Notes under the pieces: generated by a model | The model's input: the letters and a program-made list of their open reading frames with translations, nothing else | The model's database searches: none | Told to the model about the DNA's origin: nothing | Source of the DNA: Erythrobasidium yunnanense | Lineage: Eukaryota > Basidiomycota > Cystobasidiomycetes > Erythrobasidiales > Erythrobasidiaceae | Length of the DNA stretch: 64,000 bases | NCBI GenBank assembly: GCA_001600175.1 | Contig: BCJC01000005.1 | Span: 848,471 to 912,470 of the forward strand | Direction: 5' to 3' | Part shown: in pieces, positions 59,811 to 64,000 of the stretch | How the letters are laid out: the number at the start of each line of letters is the position of its first letter | Numbering within the stretch: position 1 is the stretch's first letter | Position numbers and translations under genes: made by a program

Positions 59811-61337
59811 ATGTCTAGGAATGCCATTCCCCTGATACCGAGTGCACACCTCAGTGCTGCCCAAGCAAGTACATCTGGAGCTGGGATGCTAATCAATCCA
59901 AACTCAACTGCTCAAGAAGAGCTCGATATGCGGCAGAAGCGACAGAAGCGTTTCGAGAGCGGCGGACAGTCAGGAGCGTTAAGCATGGGACCGGTAGCCG
60001 TTCTCAAGAAGCAGAAGAATGGCAAAGGAAAGGCGATACAAGGAGGGCTGGAAGGTCTGACTCTAAGAGAGCAGCGATACATGTCGGGGACGCCCGATCC
60101 CGTCTTTAACCCAGACGTTATAGACTGGGATGACCAAACGATCGTTGGCACTTCGAAGCAGCTGGAGAAGCCGTATTTACGGTTGACTTCAGCTCCTGAT
60201 CCAAGAGAAGTGCGTCCGCTGCCTGTTCTGAAACAGACTCTGGAGCACCTCAAGCGGAAATGGAGAGATGAAGGGAACTATGCCTGGGTCTGCGATCAGT
60301 TCAAGAGCCTACGGCAAGATCTGACAGTAAGCGAGAAGCGCCGTCATATTGAACATGGTGTCTGACGTTCGTATCAGGTACAACGGATAAAGAACGATTT
60401 CACGGTTATGGCTTACGAAATACACGCTCGCATTGCCCTGGAAAAGGTATCAACGCACTCTCTGTTCTTCCTAGACTAGACTGACAATGTTCGTCTGCTC
60501 ACTAGGGAGACCTTGGCGAGTATAACCAATGCCAGTCGCAACTGCGCGAACTCTATAAGCACGGTCTGCAAGGTCACCCGATGGAGTTCCTCGCTTATCG
60601 TATTCTCTATCTTGTTCACACACGAAATCGAAGCGGTAGGCTCCCTTGCTTCCGCCACTCTAGCTTACTAGATACTGATTGACCGTTTCATACAGATTTC
60701 AATGCTCTTCTAGCCAACCTAACACCAGAACAGCGCGACGACGAATCGGTCAAGCACGCGCTTGCGGTTCGCACTGCGGCGGCTACCTCCAACTATCACA
60801 AGTTCTTCAAACTCTTTCAGACTGCGCCGAAGATGGGGCCGTACCTAATGGACCACTTCCTCGAGCGAGAGCGAGTGACAGCCCTCGTCACTATCACGAA
60901 GGCGTAAGTTAAGACTACCTTCCATTGGACCGTCACTGGCTGAACCGAGTCAACAGCTATATGCGAATTCCCCTTACATATATTACTGATGAATTAGCTT
61001 TTGACGACTGTACAGCAACCCACGAATTCCTAAGCAAGTGGCAAGCAGCAATCTATGTCCCCGAACCCGCTCCTCAACCCATCACAGCCAAACCCATTTC
61101 TATATCTCTAAGCGCACTTCCGAAAATCGCTAGACCCTCCAATGGAGCGGACAAGAAGGACGAGATGGATATCGACAAGGAGAAAGACCAAGACAAGCGA
61201 ATCTTCGACTGCAAAGCTGCCCATCCTTATCTTTCTGCAGCAAGTCAGACCTTCACGAAGGTTGACATCAAGGTGCGTTTCGTTTCTTAGACACAGAAAG
61301 CGGCTTGCTAATCAGGTGTGCGCAGGGACAAATTTAA
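59811..61337 (+). CDS. SAC3/GANP domain protein (THP3/LENG8-like)
   Basis: mRNA-processing/export scaffold of the SAC3/GANP superfamily. Exons are 59811-60326, 60378-60446, 60506-60635, 60696-60903, 60957-61272 and 61326-61337. The N-terminal part is charged and contains VLKKQKNGKGK. The domain reads LPVLKQTLEHLKRKW, YAWVCDQFKSLRQDLTVQRI, FTVMAYEIHARIALEKGDLG, EYNQCQSQLRELYKHGLQGH and EFLAYRILYLVHTRNRSDFN, and ends in VDIKGQI. These match THP3/LENG8-type members rather than SAC3 proper. The last exon encodes only Gly-Gln-Ile before the stop; the conserved end supports it. Confidence 0.92.
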
Positions 61338-61696
61338 GCATCCATCCTGACTTTCTCGCATGCCACACAAGTACGCTGCAGTGCTCTTCCGCCTCACGCC
61401 GCCGGCTATGCTCAAGGCCCACACTTTCGGACCTTCTTTCAGCTAATTTATTATCTAGTCCTGTTGTAAGATAGTATGTGCTGACGTCAGATGCAAGCAT
61501 CTAGCTGAGCTTGCACCTCGGGGCAACCGTTGTGTCTCTGATCCTGCACTCTGGACCCAACAAGACCAGCTTTTCTGATGACCAGTTCGCAGCTTGGCTA
61601 ATTTTTGTGGAGTCCTCTAGCCTGTGCCATTTTCCGCCTTGCGCATTAAGATGTGGAAGGACGCGCTCGGAAGGCGCATATGCCGACTCCGATGAT
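61338..61696. other. gene-free stretch, convergent 3' ends
   Basis: 360 bp between the stops of the SAC3/GANP gene (plus) and SEN2 (minus). Nothing recognised. Confidence 0.5.
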
Positions 61697-63263
61697 CTAG
61701 TCTCGCATTCTGGTCGGAATGAAACGTTTGATCGAGACTTCCTTGATGCTGTACCGGGCTAGGCAATTCGGCTCAATGAGGTCGAAATACTCCCCTCTGC
61801 TACGTCCACAGTGGGATCCCTCGAGCGAAGGGACCGTCACGAAGGCCAAGATGACAGTCTAGAGCAATCGTCAGCAACCTGACTTCCGCACCAAAGATCG
61901 TTGGGCGACCATGCTCACTTTCTTCACGCCCGAATTGACACGATTGACCGTGTTAAGCCAGCGCCAGTCTAGCTTCGCGTTATAGGCAGAGTTTGCTAAT
62001 CCATCAGACTCGTTCTCATACGTCGGTATGATGACTACTGAGAATCTACCATATAAGAGCATCAGCAGCTGTAACCACGGGTGTCAGTTCAGTTCAAACG
62101 AATTCACTCAGCATGCCCTCCAACGGGTCCAGCGCCTCCTCGCATATTCTTGGTGCCGTCGCTACCTTTGTACAGAACCCAGTCGACGCAGAACTTGACT
62201 CCATTTCTGACTACCCAGCCAAGAGATCGATAATGATGATAGACCACATACGATAGGATGAAAGGGTTGTCGGGGCGCACAAGGATCCGGTCTTCCGCAT
62301 ACGGATTGTGACGAGGTAGGCTCGAATGCTGGAACAACTGCCAGACTTGTTTAAGGGACAGCGGTCGAGCCGGGTTGTCGGCATCCTTGGAGTATATCTC
62401 AAGCACGCCTAACGCGAAGACCAGGAAGAAGGCTTCTTCGCGCTGTAATTGCATATGCTCTAGATTCTGCACTTGCAACCCGCTTTCCTGCAGCTGCCGC
62501 TGCTGTTCTTTCGCAGAGACGCCCGTGAACTTCGATGTCTTTGGTTTGCTTGCTGCTGTAACGGGCTGCATGTCCTCTGCGACTTCTTCCTCCAGAGTGA
62601 TTCCTGGGGCTTGAGCAGCGATATCTTCATGTTGCTTACTGCCGAGCGCTGCCACCTGTTTCTCTCTCTCATCCGCTCGCTCTTGTGCTTTCTGTAGCTT
62701 CAGCACTTTACGCTCTTCTCTGCGCTGCCTCGTAATATCTTCCGCAGTCAGAACTGTCAGGCGTGAGAAGCGATTTGAGGAATCAGCATGTGTTGCAAAC
62801 GTAAAATACATTGGGCCTCACCATGTGCGCCTGTAACACGATTCTTCTCGCGCTGAAACCAGGTCGGCTCGCTTCGCGACAAGCTGCCTTTACCGAAGAA
62901 TCCTCTTGTCCAGAGCAGGTTCATCCAAGCTGTGGTATCACGCTGTGGCTCTTTGCCTTTCCTGCTGATCGGCTGCACCCATACGCTCTTTGTTGCATCA
63001 TCCCAGACCCCGACGAGTTTCTCGTCTAGATAGGCAGACCTGTCTATAGGATTTCTTGGAGCTCTTCCAAGCAAGCTTCTTGCAGACACAGAGATAGTCC
63101 AGGCTAGCGCAAAGATGGCAGAAGCTGCTTCGTCGTGGACATACAGAGGCAGAGGGTTTGCATAAATCGAGGCTTTCGAGGTGGATGCATTGGCTCGTTT
63201 CGCTGACGAATGACTCGCTGGCTGTCTCGTCGCTACAGCTGGACGCTGCTTCTGCGACTCCAT
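61697..63263 (-). CDS. SEN2: tRNA-splicing endonuclease catalytic subunit SEN2
   Basis: Cuts pre-tRNA at the 5' exon-intron junction. Exons are 63263-62822, 62753-62108, 62046-61919 and 61858-61697, about 458 residues. The N-terminal region carries [20 protein letters not shown], typical of SEN2. A charged coiled linker follows ([20 protein letters not shown]). The nuclease fold then has [35 protein letters not shown] and [16 protein letters not shown] with the catalytic His. [19 protein letters not shown] carries the likely catalytic Lys, and the end is [12 protein letters not shown]. Tyr, His and Lys of the family triad are all present, so the enzyme looks intact. Confidence 0.94.
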
Positions 63264-63390
63264 CAGCGTATAATGTGTTCTTGCTTGATGAGGAATCGGG
63301 TCTCGGCAAAGTCACGTTGACCTTTTCGCGAACAAGAACATATCTCAAGACTTTCTGAAGTCCATATCATCCCTGGAATCTCCCTATACC
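63264..63390. promoter_or_regulatory. short divergent promoter, SEN2 and membrane-protein gene
   Basis: 127 bp between opposite start codons. No individual site is recognised. Confidence 0.5.
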
Positions 63391-64000
63391 ATGGGCAAAC
63401 GCGGCGAAGCTGCCTTCCTGTTTGCGTTCTCGGCAGTAGCGTATGTCACGTTGCATGGGTATTGTAAGACTCTTCTCGCGTCTGGGTAGCACAACTTCTG
63501 TCGTACTGACATTCTGTCTGACATTCTGTTGTAGCGCAGACTACTCTGGTTCCAGCTCTGAAGATACAGGCTCGCTTGCCGCCATTTCATGGCGCCGAAT
63601 GTCTTGCTATTCCTCCAGGGTCGCATTATTCCTACCTCCCTCCCTTCCTAGACCGTCTTCTGTGCTTCTACAACCGCGTCTTCCAACTCATACAACAATC
63701 CGAGCCAGCAGCAATCGTGGGCTCCCAGTTTGCCCGGGCGTATCTGATTATTACGGCCATCGTAGCCTGCGAGTCCTTCAAGCAGCGCAGTTTCTTGGCT
63801 AGAAGAGGACTCGTCATCTTGCTTATTGGGCAAGTCGCGACTGGCGGTGGGACCTTGCCGCTATACTTCGGGCTTGTCACATTGTCGCGATGGACGCACA
63901 GTAGACCTACAGTAACCGCAGTAGAGGTGTGGTCGGTCTTCATTGCGATGCTCGTCGGATATTGCTTGCCTTCGTACTATGTCGGCAAGACCGGATGGTC
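63391..64000 (+). CDS. putative multi-pass membrane protein, 5' part (continues beyond the window)
   Basis: Exon 1 63391-63463 and exon 2 from 63535 to the window edge, still open. The join (donor GTAAGA, phase 1) gives MGKRGEAAFLFAFSAVAYVT then LHGYSQTTLVPALKIQARLP. Hydrophobic stretches follow (AYLIITAIVACE, GLVILLIGQVATGGGTLPLY, WSVFIAMLVGYCLPSYYVG), so at least three or four membrane segments are present. It resembles integral-membrane proteins near the terpene-cyclase-like fold, but I do not assign a family from this part alone. Confidence 0.6.

Overview
The window looks like a nuclear segment of a basidiomycete fungus. Protein-coding genes sit on both strands. Nearly all are cut by short introns of about 45-70 nt with CTRAY-like branch points. 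Fungal or basidiomycete families include a Kre9/Knh1-type GPI-anchored wall protein, a PriA/CPL1-like secreted protein and a DUF6533 membrane protein. I cannot name the species. The high intron density argues against the intron-poor smuts; this is inference. I recognised no rRNA, tRNA, CRISPR or intact transposon. All exon models were read by eye from splice consensus and conserved protein motifs.

Layout. 1-5.3 kb: 5' part of acetyl-CoA carboxylase (minus strand), running off the left edge. 5.3-9.5 kb: gene-poor, with two small Cys-rich ORFs. 9.6-10.6 kb: GPI-anchored Ser-rich protein. 11.8-16.0 kb (minus): a small basic protein and a long RING-like/RRM-like protein, separated by a strong inverted repeat. 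16.8-19.9 kb: glycogen synthase. 20.6-22.3 kb (minus): three small secreted precursors, two of them tandem duplicates ending in a Kex2-type site and a short peptide with shared IRCW. 22.9-23.3 kb: small hydrophilic protein. 24.8-26.7 kb: M28 aminopeptidase. 27.0-32.4 kb: three tandem BAHD-like acyltransferase genes, the first broken. 32.8-33.5 kb: eIF1A. 33.8-37.9 kb: two tandem arrestin-like genes, the second ending in a minisatellite. 38.4-40.3 kb: probable mitochondrial protein. 40.7-46.9 kb: calmodulin, a PPIE-type RRM protein, VPS37, SAM50 and a Ser/Pro-rich protein. 47.4-48.4 kb: CPL1-like secreted protein. 49.6-54.2 kb (minus): elongin C, a G-patch/C2H2 protein and the AP-1 mu subunit. 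54.6-57.1 kb: three intronless tandem paralogs of an unrecognised family. 57.3-58.5 kb: DUF6533 membrane protein. 59.8-63.3 kb: SAC3/GANP protein (plus) and tRNA-splicing endonuclease SEN2 (minus). 63.4 kb to the right edge: a partial membrane protein.

Together the window mixes housekeeping genes (lipid and glycogen synthesis, translation initiation, calcium signalling, ESCRT-I and AP-1 traffic, mitochondrial outer-membrane biogenesis, RNA processing) with fast-evolving tandem families. The main discoveries are the Kex2-type peptide precursors, extreme microexons (7, 7, 9, 12, 12, 15, 16 and 17 nt) in conserved genes, three GC-AG introns that all use GCGAGT, and the intronless triplet in an intron-dense genome.
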